Shown here piece by piece: positions 1 to 10,637 of a stretch of 64,000 nt of DNA (positions are counted from its first letter, which is position 1; each line of letters starts with the position of its first letter). Position numbers and translations under genes: made by a program. The stretch is from Chloroflexota bacterium (GTDB taxonomy: Bacteria; Chloroflexota; Anaerolineae; UBA1429), in NCBI GenBank assembly GCA_012719135.1, contig JAAYAW010000060.1, positions 1 to 64,000 on the forward strand, read 5' to 3'. The notes under the pieces were generated by a model. It was not told where the DNA came from. It did no database searches and saw only the letters and a list, made by a program, of their open reading frames with translations.

Positions 1-127
1 CGGCCCCACCCTGCATGGCCATCACCTTTGTGATCGACGCTGTCAGCGTGGTCTTGCCATGGTCCACGTGCCCGATGGTCCCCACGTTCACGTGAGGCTT
101 GTTGCGCTCAAAGACGACCTTTCCCAT
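1..127 (-). CDS. tuf: Elongation factor Tu, N-terminal part (truncated by window start)
   Basis: Minus-strand translation [41 protein letters not shown] is the EF-Tu N-terminus with P-loop GHVDHGKT; lies downstream of fusA. Confidence 0.95.
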   Translation of the reverse strand, partial: MGKVVFERNKPHVNVGTIGHVDHGKTTLTASITKVMAMQGGA

Positions 128-210
128 GCAACTCTCCTTTCTCAGCCAAAGGCTCCGTCAGCAATGGCCTGCACACACGGAACCCGTATTCAGCAGGCGC
201 AAACGTTAAC

Positions 211-238
211 AGTATACGAGTCCATCCGCTATAGGCAA
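211..238 (-). promoter_or_regulatory. Possible tuf promoter in fusA-tuf gap
   Basis: Minus strand TTGCCT (233-238) - 16 nt - TATACT (211-216). Confidence 0.5.
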
Positions 239-264
239 ATGCCCGTCTCTGTCACTGCTCGTCT

Positions 265-2364
265 CTACACCGTATCTTCGCCCAGGATCCTCCTGGATAC
301 CTCGTCTGGCACCCTCTGGTAGTAGTCGAACTCTAGCGTAAAGGACCCCCTGCCCTGCGTGCCTGAGCGCAGGTCTGTCGCATATCCAAAGGTCTCGGCC
401 AGCGGTATGTGCCCCCTAATGGCCTGCATACCGCCGATCCGGGGCTCCATGCCCTCAATCTCTCCGCGCCGCGCATTCAAGTCCCCGATCACGTCACCGA
501 GATTCTCTTCTGGAACCACTACCTCGATGCGCATGTACGGCTCCAATAGAACCGGGCTCGCCTCGCGTACCGCACGGTTAAAGGCCATTACGGCCGCGCT
601 CTGAACCGCACCCTCGGCACTCTGATCCTCTTCATAGCTCATGCTCATGAGCTCGACTTGGACGTCCACAAGCGGGTATCCAGCTAAGACTCCTCCCGCC
701 ATCGCCTCGTGCAGGGCTGACTCCATGTTCTTGAGGAATACCGGCGGTATCTTGTTGGGCCCCAGCCCATTGACGAAACGGAACTCTTGTCCCTTACCCA
801 GGGGCGAGATGCGCAGCTGAACGGTAGCGTGGAGTGTATGCGCGCCTCGCTGCGCCAGGAACTCCTCCTCGACCTCCACGGTTCGCGTCACCGTCTCACG
901 GTAGGCCACCTGCGGACGGCCCACCTTGGCCTGGACCCGAAACTCGCGTACGAGCCGCTCCACGAGGATTTCCAGATGTAGCTCGCCCATGCCTGAGATG
1001 ATGGTCTGACCAGAGTTCTCGTCGGTGCCCACGCGAAAAGTGGGATCTTCTTCGGTCAGCAGCCGGAGCGACTCGGCCATGCGCGCCTCGTCCGCTGCCG
1101 TTCGCGGCTCAATGGCCACGTAGATGACCGGTTCGGGAAAGCCGATGGATTCCAGAACCACGGGAGCAGCGGCGTCGCACAGGGTATCACCCGTAAAAGT
1201 GAACTTGAGTCCGCCCAGCGCGGCGATATCGCCAGCGGTGACGATGTCCACTTCTTCCCGCCGGTTGGCGTACATCTGAAGCGGCTTGCCGATTCGCTCT
1301 CTGCGCTCTTTTGTGGGGTTATAGGTCGAGGAGCTGGCGTGGAGTGTGCCAGAATAAACGCGGAAATAGGCCAATCTTCCGACAAAGGGGTCCGTCACGA
1401 TCTTGAACACCAGCGCGCAGAACGGCTCGCTGGGGTCCGAGTGACGCACCACCGGCTCTCCGCTGGTCGGATGCGAGCCCACAATGGAGGGCACGTCCAG
1501 CGGGGACGGAAGATAGTCTACAATGGCGTCCAGAACCGGCTGTACACCCCGGTTGCGCAGCGCCGCCCCGCATACCACGGGAACGACCTGATTGGCAAGC
1601 GTTGCTCTTCGCAGCGCTGCCCGCAACTCATCGGCGCCGATGTCCTCTCCGTCCAGATACTTGGCGAGCAAGACGTCATCCGTCTCGGCGATGCTCTCTA
1701 CCATGCTCTGGCGCTTGGCCTCTACCAGATCTTTGAGTTCGGGCGGCACACCCGTCGAAACGGGTTCTGCCCCCAACTCATCCTGGTACAGGTGGGCACG
1801 TCCCTCGACAAGATCGACGTACCCGGCAAAGGAGGATTCGGCTCCGATAGGCACCTGTATCGCCACAGGCACAGCTTCCAGGCGCTCGCGTATCATCTCG
1901 ATACTGCGCCAGAAGTCGGCTCCGGCCCTATCCATTTTGTTAATGAAACAGATTCGCGGAACGTGAAACCGATCCGCTTGCCGCCAGACCGTCTCGGACT
2001 GGGGCTCGACACCCTGCACAGCGTCGAAAATCACAACGCCTCCATCCAGCACCCTCAGACAGCGCTGAACCTCAGCCGTGAAGTCGATATGCCCGGGCGT
2101 ATCGATAATGTTAATGCGGTGATCCCGCCAAAAGCAGCTGACAGCTGCCGATACGATCGTTATGCCGCGCTCGCGTTCCTGCTCCATCCAATCGGTGACG
2201 GTCGTACCGTCATCGACGTTTCCCATCCGGTACGTCCTGCCCGTATAGAACAGAATGCGCTCGGTTGTGGTCGTCTTGCCGGCATCGATATGCGCAATGA
2301 TGCCGATGTTGCGAACGCGGTCCACTGCCTGGCCTGTCTCCACCGGTGACCCACCTTCTGCCAT
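265..2364 (-). CDS. fusA: Elongation factor G
   Basis: 699 aa; [45 protein letters not shown] motifs; str operon context. Confidence 0.98.
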   Translation of the reverse strand: MAEGGSPVETGQAVDRVRNIGIIAHIDAGKTTTTERILFYTGRTYRMGNVDDGTTVTDWMEQERERGITIVSAAVSCFWRDHRINIIDTPGHIDFTAEVQRCLRVLDGGVVIFDAVQGVEPQSETVWRQADRFHVPRICFINKMDRAGADFWRSIEMIRERLEAVPVAIQVPIGAESSFAGYVDLVEGRAHLYQDELGAEPVSTGVPPELKDLVEAKRQSMVESIAETDDVLLAKYLDGEDIGADELRAALRRATLANQVVPVVCGAALRNRGVQPVLDAIVDYLPSPLDVPSIVGSHPTSGEPVVRHSDPSEPFCALVFKIVTDPFVGRLAYFRVYSGTLHASSSTYNPTKERRERIGKPLQMYANRREEVDIVTAGDIAALGGLKFTFTGDTLCDAAAPVVLESIGFPEPVIYVAIEPRTAADEARMAESLRLLTEEDPTFRVGTDENSGQTIISGMGELHLEILVERLVREFRVQAKVGRPQVAYRETVTRTVEVEEEFLAQRGAHTLHATVQLRISPLGKGQEFRFVNGLGPNKIPPVFLKNMESALHEAMAGGVLAGYPLVDVQVELMSMSYEEDQSAEGAVQSAAVMAFNRAVREASPVLLEPYMRIEVVVPEENLGDVIGDLNARRGEIEGMEPRIGGMQAIRGHIPLAETFGYATDLRSGTQGRGSFTLEFDYYQRVPDEVSRRILGEDTV

Positions 2365-2444
2365 GCACTCCGCCCAAGGGAGCCTGATTCACTGCGCGAG
2401 CTGGAGACCGGAAAGACAGGAGCAAGCCGCGAGACTAGCCTACC

Positions 2445-2915
2445 CTACCAGCGATAGTGCGCAAAGGCCCGGTTGGCCTCCGCCATTCGATGGGTGTCCT
2501 CACGCCTCTTGACGGCGTTCCCAGTGTTCTGGGCGGCATCCATGAGCTCTGCAGCCAGCTTGTCGGAAAACGTCTTGCCAGGGCGGCTGCGCGCTGCATC
2601 CAAAAGCCACCGCATGGCCAGAGAGCTGCGGCGCGCCGGTGCCACTTCCACAGGCACCTGATAAGTCGCACCACCCACTCGCCGCGGCTTGACCTCGATC
2701 ACAGGGCCGGCGTTACGCATCGCCTGCTCGAACACTTCGAGAGGCTGACGCCCGGTCCGATCCTCGATAACATCCAGGGCATCGTACACCAATCGTGTGG
2801 CGGTGCTGCGCTTGCCCCGCTCCATCACCTTGCTGATGAAGGAAGCCAGCTCACTGCTTTCAAAGCGAACATCCGGACTCACCACTCTGCGAGCTGGCCG
2901 ATAGCGTCTCGGCAT
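2445..2915 (-). CDS. rpsG: 30S ribosomal protein S7
   Basis: MPRRYRPARR... GGATYQVPVEV..., HRMAEANRAFAHYRW; ATG at 2915 preferred over upstream in-frame start at 2945. Confidence 0.96.
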   Translation of the reverse strand: MPRRYRPARRVVSPDVRFESSELASFISKVMERGKRSTATRLVYDALDVIEDRTGRQPLEVFEQAMRNAGPVIEVKPRRVGGATYQVPVEVAPARRSSLAMRWLLDAARSRPGKTFSDKLAAELMDAAQNTGNAVKRREDTHRMAEANRAFAHYRW

Positions 2916-2975
2916 TCCCGATCCTCCTAAGTGCAACCTATGCACGCGTTGCGGCGCGCCCAGAACAGCCGAGGC

Positions 2976-3392
2976 TTACTTGGGCCTCTTGGTGCCGTAC
3001 TGAGACCGTCCGCGAGCGCGACCTTCTACTCCTGAAGCGTCCAAGGCACCACGCACGATGTGGTACCGCACACCAGGCAGGTCACGTACCCTACCCCCCT
3101 TGACCAGGACCACCGAGTGCTCCTGCAGGTTGTGGCCCTCGCCGGGGATATAGGCCGTCACCTCAACACCGTTCGACAGGCGCACCCTGGCGATCTTGCG
3201 AAGCGCCGAGTTCGGCTTCTTGGGCGTCATGGTGCGCACCAGTGTGCACACACCACGCCGCTGCGGCGAGTTCGCCTTGGACTGTGTCATAACCCCACGC
3301 AACGAGTTATACGAATAACTCAGCGCTGGCGCCTTGCTCTTTTTCCCGGGCGTCTTGCGCCCTTTGCGTATCAACTGGTTGATGGTCGGCAC
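2976..3392 (-). CDS. rpsL: 30S ribosomal protein S12
   Basis: [51 protein letters not shown]. Confidence 0.98.
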   Translation of the reverse strand: MPTINQLIRKGRKTPGKKSKAPALSYSYNSLRGVMTQSKANSPQRRGVCTLVRTMTPKKPNSALRKIARVRLSNGVEVTAYIPGEGHNLQEHSVVLVKGGRVRDLPGVRYHIVRGALDASGVEGRARGRSQYGTKRPK

Positions 3393-3440
3393 TTGATCCT
3401 CCCCGTACCCTCTCGAGCGTACCTCGACTCACGGTTTTTC

Positions 3441-3469
3441 AGTATAGCAGCGCCCCGTTACCCTGTCAA
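3441..3469 (-). promoter_or_regulatory. Predicted sigma70-type promoter of rpsL-rpsG-fusA
   Basis: Minus strand TTGACA (3464-3469) - 17 nt - TATACT (3441-3446), in the rpoB-rpsL gap. Confidence 0.75.
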
Positions 3470-3522
3470 AGCGGCGCTCGGCTCACGATCTCTCGCTGCA
3501 GCCGGCCCCGCTATCGCCATCA

Positions 3523-6500
3523 TCACGACGAAGGCCCAAACCCAAGCCCGAATCCCAAGTTGGGCAGGATATCCACCGTCTCGCCACGCCCAAACTGCAT
3601 GCGCTCGCCGTCGGCGTTGGCCACCTCAACAGAGAGACCCAGCGCCTGCAACTCTTTCACCAGGACTCGGAAGGACTCTGGAATCCCAAAACCCTCAATC
3701 GGCTCACCCTTGACGATCGATTCATACGTCTTGACGCGCCCGGTGACGTCGTCAGACTTGATGGTGAGCATCTCCTGCAGGGTGTATGCGGCGCCGTAGG
3801 CCTCGAGCGCCCACACTTCCATCTCACCAAAGCGCTGGCCACCAAACTGCGCCTTACCGCCCAGAGGCTGCTGTGTCACCAGCGAGTAGGGTCCGGTGGA
3901 CCGAGCGTGCACCTTGTCCTGCACCAGGTGGGCCAGCTTGAGCATGTACACAACTCCCACCGTAACGGGCTGGTCAAAGGGATCGCCAGTCTTGCCATCA
4001 TAGAGAACGACCTTACCCGTAGTGGGCAAAGGCAGTCCCTTTGCACGACCGACCTCAACCGCTCTGCTGGAGACACCCGCCCGGTCGAGGCCGGCATCAT
4101 CATAGCCCAGATCGCGCAACCACAGGCGCAGACACACCTCACGCGCCATGTCGTCCTTTGCCTGGCGCTCATTCGGCCCCAAGCCCACGTTGTCATAGCT
4201 CAAGATGGAATCGGCGTCATAGGCCTGATCTTCGAGCCAGTGTGCGAGCCAGACTCGCCGTGAGCTCGTATGGTCGGCCAGCACGGCCTCGATCTCCTCG
4301 GCGTCCACACCTTTTCCGTAGAGGTACTCGCCCAGGTAGATATTGCGCGCTTCGGCATCATCACGCAGGGCCAGGGTGTCGATGCCGTTCTCCTCGAGAA
4401 ACGGCCAGGAGGCCTGCCCCAGTGCGAGCCAGGCACGATCGATCAACCAGGCACGGGCCAGTTCCGCAGCAATCTCATCTTCGCTTGCCCCATCGGAGGT
4501 CGGGGTGGACACCCTGAAGCCGAGTCGATCGGCAGCCCAGCCGAGGTGCGCCTCCAGAACCTGGCCGACGTTCATACGTCCAGGCACACCCAGCGGGTTC
4601 AGTATGATCTGAACGGGCGTGCCATCCTCGAGGAACGGCATGTCCTCGATCGGCACCACCTTGGACACCACGCCCTTGTTCCCGTGACGGCCAGCCATCT
4701 TGTCGCCCTCGGTCAGCTTGCGACGCTGCGCCACAGCAACGCGCACAGCACGCTCTACCCCGGCGGGCATCTCGCGGTTATCGTCGCGATCAAAGACCTT
4801 GACTTCGACGACCTTCCCCTCCTCGCCATGCGGCAGCCGCAGCGAGGAATCCCGCACGTCACGCGCCTTCTCTCCAAAGATCGCGCGAAGCAACTTCTCT
4901 TCGGGCGTCAGCTCGGTCTCTCCCTTGGGCGTGATCTTGCCAACGAGCACATCGTTGGCACGTACCTCGGCCCCCACGTAGATGATCCCCTCGTCGTCCA
5001 GGTTCTTTAGGACGTCGTCGCCCACGTTGGGGATATCCCGAGTGATCTCCTCGGCGCCCAGCTTGGTGTCGCGCGCCTCCACCTCGTGCTTCTCCAGATG
5101 GATCGAGGTGAACTTGTCGTGGCGCACCATCTCCTCACTGATCAGGATGGCGTCCTCAAAGTTGCCGCCCTCCCAGGACATAAAGGCACACAGCACGTTC
5201 TGGCCGAGCGCCAGTTCACCGTTCTCGGTGGACGAGTTGTCTGCGACCACCTGGCCGGGCAGAACATGATCGCCCTTGTTCACGATGGGATAGTGATCGA
5301 TGCAGGTGGACTGGTTGGACCGGTTGTACCGGCGCAACTCCAGCACCTCCTGACCTTCATCGCCCTCGATCACGATTCTGGACCCCGTCACACTGGTAAC
5401 GTCGCCCTCGATCGTGGCCGTGATGACCTGGCCAGAGTCCAGAGCGGCGCGGTACTCCATTCCCGTGCCCACCACCGGTGCCTCGGACGAGACAAGCGGC
5501 ACAGCCTGCCGCTGCATGTTCGAGCCCATCAAGGCACGGTTCGCGTCATCGTGTTCCAAGAAGGGGATCAATGCAGCGGATACGCCCACCACCTGCTTGG
5601 GGGAGACGTCCATATAGGACACGCGCTCAATCGATTCGATCAGGAATGTATCGTAGACTCGCGCAGATACCTGGTCTGTCTCGAACTGGCCCAAGGCGTC
5701 GATCGGTGAGTTGGCCTGGGCTACAACATACCGTTCCTCTTCATCTGCGGACAGGAACTCGACGCGCTCCGTCACATGGGGTCGGACGCGCCATTGCTCC
5801 TTCTCCATCTGCGCCATGCGCTCGGCCAGCTCTGGGCTGATTACAGCGCCAGACTCGGCCAGAACCTCGCCGGTGGTCTCATCCACAACGTTCTCGCGCA
5901 CGGTACGTCCCACCAGGCGCTCCGCCTCGTTTGGGCAGGTTCGGACAACCCGCCGGTACGGCGTCTCGATAAAGCCATACTCGTTCACTTCGGCAAAGGT
6001 AGCCAACCGGCCGATGAGACCGATATTGGGTCCCTCAGGCGTCTCGATCGGGCAGATACGCCCATAGTGCGAGTAGTGCACGTCACGCACGTCAAACCCG
6101 GCACGATCACGCTTGAGGCCGCCGGGCCCCAGCGCCGAGAGCGTGCGCTTGTGCGTCAGTTCATCAAGCGGGTTGGTCTGTTGCATGAACTGAGAGAGCT
6201 GGCTTCCGCCAAAAAACTCGCGCAAAACCGCCACTACGGGACGGACGTTGATCAGGGAGATGGGAGAGAGCTGATCTGGGTCGCGGATGCTCATTCGCTC
6301 GCGCACGACCCGCTCCATGCGCAGAAAACCGACCCGCAACTGGTTCTGGATCAACTCGCCGACCGTCTTAATCCGCCGGTTCCCCAGATGATCGATATCA
6401 TCGGCGTCCTCAATACCGTTGTTGACCTTGATGATCCGTGCCACGATGTGCACCAGATCCTTCTTGGTCAGGGTCCGGTGTGTCACCGGGATATCCAGTC

Positions 6501-7452
6501 CAAGCCGGCGGCTCAGCTTGTACCGCCCCACCCGCCCCAGATCGTACCTTCTGGGGCTAAACAGAAGCGTCTCGAGGTAGTTGCGCGCATTCTCAAGCGT
6601 AGCGGGATCGCCAGGCCGCATGCGGCGGTAGAACTCGGAGATCGCGTCCACGGCGTTCTTGGTCGAGTCATACCCGATGGTCGTACGCATGTACGAGCGG
6701 TCCGGCTCGTCATCTACGTCCTGAAACAGCGCCAACAACTCATCATCGGAGCCCTCAGAGATCGCCACGTCATCGATACCGTCAGAAACGGCCCCGAGAG
6801 CGCGCAAGAGGATGCTTACAGGGATCTTGCGCTTGCGGTCCACCTTTACGGACACAATATCCCTGCGGCTCGTGTCGAACTCTAGCCACGCCCCACGATC
6901 GGGGATCAACTTGGCCATGCACATCTGGCGCCCTGTTGCACGATCCTCGTCCAGGGTGAAATAGGCCCCCGGCGACCGGATCAACTGGCTCACCACCACG
7001 CGCTCGGCCCCGTTGATGATGAAAGTGGCATTCTCGGTCATGATCGGGAAATCGCCCATGTAGACATCCTGGACGATTGGCTGGTCGGTCTCGCGGTTAT
7101 AGAGCAGCACCTTCACGTACAGCGGCGCGGCGTACGTAGCCTCGCGCTCTCGGCACTCATCTTCGCTATAGGGCGGCGCCTCAAAGTGAAACTCGAGGTT
7201 GAACTCGCGATTCAGCTGCTCGTCGCTTCCCGGAAAGTGCATCTCCAGATTACGGTTAAAGCTGACGATGGGCGAGATCTCGCCAAACAACTCGCGCATG
7301 CCTTCGACGAGAAACCACCCGAAGGACTCTTGCTGAGCTTTGATGAGGTCAGGGATCTCGTGAACTTCGGGGATACGCGCATAGGACTTGCGTGACCGAG
7401 GCCTGCCGTTCATCGCCGCCTCGCTGCGCACTGACGCTGGAGAAATCGTCAT
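3523..7452 (-). CDS. rpoB: DNA-directed RNA polymerase subunit beta
   Basis: 1309 aa; [85 protein letters not shown]. Confidence 0.98.
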   Translation of the reverse strand: MTISPASVRSEAAMNGRPRSRKSYARIPEVHEIPDLIKAQQESFGWFLVEGMRELFGEISPIVSFNRNLEMHFPGSDEQLNREFNLEFHFEAPPYSEDECREREATYAAPLYVKVLLYNRETDQPIVQDVYMGDFPIMTENATFIINGAERVVVSQLIRSPGAYFTLDEDRATGRQMCMAKLIPDRGAWLEFDTSRRDIVSVKVDRKRKIPVSILLRALGAVSDGIDDVAISEGSDDELLALFQDVDDEPDRSYMRTTIGYDSTKNAVDAISEFYRRMRPGDPATLENARNYLETLLFSPRRYDLGRVGRYKLSRRLGLDIPVTHRTLTKKDLVHIVARIIKVNNGIEDADDIDHLGNRRIKTVGELIQNQLRVGFLRMERVVRERMSIRDPDQLSPISLINVRPVVAVLREFFGGSQLSQFMQQTNPLDELTHKRTLSALGPGGLKRDRAGFDVRDVHYSHYGRICPIETPEGPNIGLIGRLATFAEVNEYGFIETPYRRVVRTCPNEAERLVGRTVRENVVDETTGEVLAESGAVISPELAERMAQMEKEQWRVRPHVTERVEFLSADEEERYVVAQANSPIDALGQFETDQVSARVYDTFLIESIERVSYMDVSPKQVVGVSAALIPFLEHDDANRALMGSNMQRQAVPLVSSEAPVVGTGMEYRAALDSGQVITATIEGDVTSVTGSRIVIEGDEGQEVLELRRYNRSNQSTCIDHYPIVNKGDHVLPGQVVADNSSTENGELALGQNVLCAFMSWEGGNFEDAILISEEMVRHDKFTSIHLEKHEVEARDTKLGAEEITRDIPNVGDDVLKNLDDEGIIYVGAEVRANDVLVGKITPKGETELTPEEKLLRAIFGEKARDVRDSSLRLPHGEEGKVVEVKVFDRDDNREMPAGVERAVRVAVAQRRKLTEGDKMAGRHGNKGVVSKVVPIEDMPFLEDGTPVQIILNPLGVPGRMNVGQVLEAHLGWAADRLGFRVSTPTSDGASEDEIAAELARAWLIDRAWLALGQASWPFLEENGIDTLALRDDAEARNIYLGEYLYGKGVDAEEIEAVLADHTSSRRVWLAHWLEDQAYDADSILSYDNVGLGPNERQAKDDMAREVCLRLWLRDLGYDDAGLDRAGVSSRAVEVGRAKGLPLPTTGKVVLYDGKTGDPFDQPVTVGVVYMLKLAHLVQDKVHARSTGPYSLVTQQPLGGKAQFGGQRFGEMEVWALEAYGAAYTLQEMLTIKSDDVTGRVKTYESIVKGEPIEGFGIPESFRVLVKELQALGLSVEVANADGERMQFGRGETVDILPNLGFGLGFGPSS

Positions 7453-7547
7453 GGATGTCGTACTCCTTGAGCAGAGCGGCTCCGGGGAGTCTCGCCCTAC
7501 GCTCCCATGGACTTGGATCGCCTACGCCGAAATGGCAAGCCACAGAC

Positions 7548-7573
7548 ACACTCCGACAGTTCTGTCAGAGTGT
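7548..7573. repeat. 26-nt inverted repeat in rpoB 5' leader
   Basis: ACACTCCGACAG-TT-CTGTCAGAGTGT, 12-nt arms with one mismatch. Confidence 0.7.
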
Positions 7574-7693
7574 ACGTGTGCTTGCCCTAATGAGAGGAAA
7601 AGTGGCCGTATGCGCAGAAACGGTCGTTGATGTGATGACCTCGCGTCCGCACTCGTGACATGGGCACCTGTTCCCGTCAACTGGCGAACAGGC

Positions 7694-7721
7694 AGTATAC
7701 CACGCCTTGGGGCGCTGTCAA
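7694..7721 (-). promoter_or_regulatory. Predicted sigma70-type promoter of rpoB
   Basis: Minus strand TTGACA (7716-7721) - 16 nt - TATACT (7694-7699). Confidence 0.7.
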
Positions 7722-7788
7722 CTCGGCGGTTGTGCTCGCAAGCGTGCCCCGCCAACACGCCTCCTCAGCTATCAGCGCCAGGGCGACC

Positions 7789-8250
7789 TCAACCCTCTGC
7801 TGAGCGCCTGCCCATCAGGTCATCAACCTCGCGCTTGAGAGCCTCTAGATCGGAAAACGATCGGTAGACCGAAGCGAAGCGCACATAAGCTACTTCGTCC
7901 AGGTCGCGCAGCCGTTCAATGACCATCTCGCCGATGACGCGGCTCGGGACCTCCGCCTTGCCCAGATTGTACAGGTTGGTCTCCACCGCGCTGACGAGTT
8001 GATCGATAGCGTCCGAAGAGATCGGACGCTTGGTGCAAGCGTTCAGTATGCCATCGAAAAGCTTCTGGCGATCAAAGGGCTCCCGCCGCCCGTCGCGCTT
8101 GATCACGAGCAGATTCACCTTGGCGACCTGCTCATAGGTCGTAAAGCGCTGATTGCACCCCTGGCACTCTCGCCGGCGCCGAATCCCCTCGCCAACCTCG
8201 CGCGTGTCCAGGACCCGCGAATCCAGGCTGCCGCAATACGGGCACTTCAT
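7789..8250 (-). CDS. nrdR: Transcriptional repressor NrdR
   Basis: 153 aa; MKCPYCGSLDSRVLDTREVGEGIRRRRECQGCNQRFTTYE zinc ribbon plus ATP-cone. Confidence 0.97.
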   Translation of the reverse strand: MKCPYCGSLDSRVLDTREVGEGIRRRRECQGCNQRFTTYEQVAKVNLLVIKRDGRREPFDRQKLFDGILNACTKRPISSDAIDQLVSAVETNLYNLGKAEVPSRVIGEMVIERLRDLDEVAYVRFASVYRSFSDLEALKREVDDLMGRRSAEG

Positions 8251-8262
8251 CAGGACACCCCT

Positions 8263-9369
8263 TTACTTCTTGCGCGCCTTGTGCCTCAGGAACGGGGGAA
8301 TATCCCAGTCATCGGCTTCAGTGTTCTGCGCAGGGAACTCTATGACCCGGCTCCTCGGCTTGGCCTCGGAAGTCTCCCGTGGCGAGCTTGCACGCAGCAC
8401 CGCTGCCGAGCGCGGCTGGCCGTCGAACCCGGTGGCGATCACGGTGATCTGAATGGAATCGGCCAGGGTCTGGTCCACGGCGGCGCCAAAGATGATGTTG
8501 GCATCCTGATCCACCATCTTGCGGATCACTTCTGCTGCCTCATTCACCTCGAACAGCGTCATGTTCGGGCTGCCCTTGATGTTAAAGAGTACGCCGCGCG
8601 CCCCATCGATACTGATATCGAGCAACTGGCTGTTCACAGCCTGCATCGCAGCATCCACGGCCCTGCGCTCGCCCTTGCCCTGCCCGATCGACATGAGCGC
8701 AGAGCCGCCGTTCCCCATGATCGAGCGAACATCGTTAAAGTCGACGTTTACCAGGCCTGTCCCGGTGATCAGGTCCGAAACGCCCTGGATGCCCTGGCGC
8801 AACAGGTCGTCGGCGGTCAGAAACGCATCCTTGATCGATGCGCGGGGATCGATGATCTGCAGTAGCCGGTCATTCGGGATGACAACCAGCGTATCGACCT
8901 TTTCCTTTAGCCTGGCGATGCCCTCCATCGCCGCGGACGCCCGTCTTCCGCCCTCAAAGCCGAACGGCCGGGTCACCACAGATACGGTCAGGGCGCCCAT
9001 CTCCTTGGCCAGGCCGGCAACAATCGGAGCCGCGCCGGTGCCGGTCCCACCGCCCATACCGGCCGTGACAAAGACCATATCGGCGCCGTCGAGCAACTCT
9101 TTGATGCCCTCTGCCGACTCTTCGGCCGCCTTCTCACCAAGCTTTGGATCGCCGCCGCACCCGAGGCCGCGGGTCACCTTCTCGCCCAGCCTGAGACGCA
9201 CCGGCGCCTGTGAGTTGGCCAGGGCCTGCCCATCGGTGTTCAGCGCGATGAACTCCACCCCACGTACGCCCACTTCGATCATGCGATCTACGGCGTTGGA
9301 TCCGCCCCCGCCAACGCCAACGACCTTGATCTCCGCATTGGTCCCCAGATCGAACCGCGAGTCAACCAT
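8263..9369 (-). CDS. ftsZ: Cell division protein FtsZ
   Basis: [11 protein letters not shown] tubulin signature; C-terminal peptide [16 protein letters not shown]. Confidence 0.98.
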   Translation of the reverse strand: MVDSRFDLGTNAEIKVVGVGGGGSNAVDRMIEVGVRGVEFIALNTDGQALANSQAPVRLRLGEKVTRGLGCGGDPKLGEKAAEESAEGIKELLDGADMVFVTAGMGGGTGTGAAPIVAGLAKEMGALTVSVVTRPFGFEGGRRASAAMEGIARLKEKVDTLVVIPNDRLLQIIDPRASIKDAFLTADDLLRQGIQGVSDLITGTGLVNVDFNDVRSIMGNGGSALMSIGQGKGERRAVDAAMQAVNSQLLDISIDGARGVLFNIKGSPNMTLFEVNEAAEVIRKMVDQDANIIFGAAVDQTLADSIQITVIATGFDGQPRSAAVLRASSPRETSEAKPRSRVIEFPAQNTEADDWDIPPFLRHKARKK

Positions 9370-9396
9370 TCGCTCCCCCTATCCCTTGTTCACCCC

Positions 9397-10623
9397 TCAG
9401 GGCATGATTCTCTTGAACAGGCTCCGGATGATTCCCCAGGCCGTGCGATCCACCCGCAGAGCAACCGGCGCAGGTTTTTCGCCCGCCGCCTTCATTCCCC
9501 ACAGGAGCAGCCCCACAGCGGTCGCGTAGGCGGGATTGCTGATCGCCTCCACCACCCCATGAAGGCGATGAGGAATGCCTAACCGGACCGGCATCTGCAG
9601 CTGCCGCGCCGCCACGTCCCGGATTCCGCGCAGATCCGCCGTACCGCCGGTCAGGACGATGCCCGCCGGGAGCAGATCGTCATATCCCGATCGCCTGATA
9701 TCCCGCGCAATGAGGCTGAACATCTCCTCAACCCGTGCCTCCACGATCTCGCACAGATCGCGCCGGGAAAGCTTGGCCATGGTCTCGTGTCCAAAGACGC
9801 TCAGCTCGATCTCGTCAGCCTCATCTACCTCGCTCGGCACCGCATGAGCATACCGCACTTTCGCCTCTTCTGCAGCCGTGAAAGGCGTACGCAGCAGCAG
9901 AGCGATATCGTTGGAGATGTGGTTGCCCCCCAGGTCAAAGACCATCGTCTCCCAGACGCTGCCGTCCAGATACGTCGCGAGATCGGTGGTGCCCCCGCCG
10001 ATATCGATCAGCACCACACCCATGCGGCCCTCTTCCTCGTTCAGCACGGCCAGCGCCGAGGCCAATGGCTGGAAGACCGATTCGACCACCTTGATCTGGT
10101 TCCGCTCTACGCAGTGTTCCAGGTTCTGGATGCAGGTTTCTGATCCGGTAACGATATGCGCCTCGACTTCGAGCCGGTAGCCCATCAAGCCAATCGGGTT
10201 CTTGATCCCCGCCTGGCCATCGATGATGTACTCGCGTGGAATCGTGTGCAGGATGCGCCGATTATGTGGCGTCGCGATCGCCTCAGCGTCCTCCATCACG
10301 CGCTCGATGTCCTCACGGTCCACCGGGCGATCACCCCGCCCGATCGATACCGAACCACGATTGTTCTGCGATGAAATGTGGCTCCCACTGATCCCGAGAT
10401 ACGCCTCAGAGATCGTATAGTGAGCCATGCTCTGGGCCTTACGGACCGATTCCTCGATGGAGCGCGTCGCCACATCGATGTCCGTGATCACCCCCCGACG
10501 AACGCCTCGGGAGGGCACTACGCCCATACCGATCACGTTCAGCAGGCCGTTCTCGCCCACTCTGCCGATCAGCGTGCAGATTTTGGTCGAACCAACATCG
10601 ATGCCGGCTATGATGCGTTCCAC
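9397..10623 (-). CDS. ftsA: Cell division protein FtsA
   Basis: VERIIAGIDVGSTKICTLIG...; GTG start at 10623, because the longer ORF (to 11007) overlaps ftsQ. Confidence 0.95.
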   Translation of the reverse strand: MERIIAGIDVGSTKICTLIGRVGENGLLNVIGMGVVPSRGVRRGVITDIDVATRSIEESVRKAQSMAHYTISEAYLGISGSHISSQNNRGSVSIGRGDRPVDREDIERVMEDAEAIATPHNRRILHTIPREYIIDGQAGIKNPIGLMGYRLEVEAHIVTGSETCIQNLEHCVERNQIKVVESVFQPLASALAVLNEEEGRMGVVLIDIGGGTTDLATYLDGSVWETMVFDLGGNHISNDIALLLRTPFTAAEEAKVRYAHAVPSEVDEADEIELSVFGHETMAKLSRRDLCEIVEARVEEMFSLIARDIRRSGYDDLLPAGIVLTGGTADLRGIRDVAARQLQMPVRLGIPHRLHGVVEAISNPAYATAVGLLLWGMKAAGEKPAPVALRVDRTAWGIIRSLFKRIMP

Positions 10624-10637
10624 TATGGTCTTGCCTC

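Noticed and set aside
1339-2349. 336-aa plus-strand ORF antisense to fusA
   Set aside because: Shadow ORF from GC-rich codon usage; no recognisable domain, opposite strand is a clear EF-G.
3250-3310. Insert [17 protein letters not shown] in S12 as a novelty
   Set aside because: Many Firmicutes S12 proteins have a similar insert before SPQKRGVCT, so it is a known variant.
5776-6885. 369-aa plus-strand ORF antisense to rpoB
   Set aside because: Shadow of conserved rpoB; no start signals or family similarity.
8519-9529. 336-aa ORF antisense to ftsZ
   Set aside because: Composition typical of antisense translation (Pro/Ser/Arg/Thr-rich), conflicts with FtsZ.
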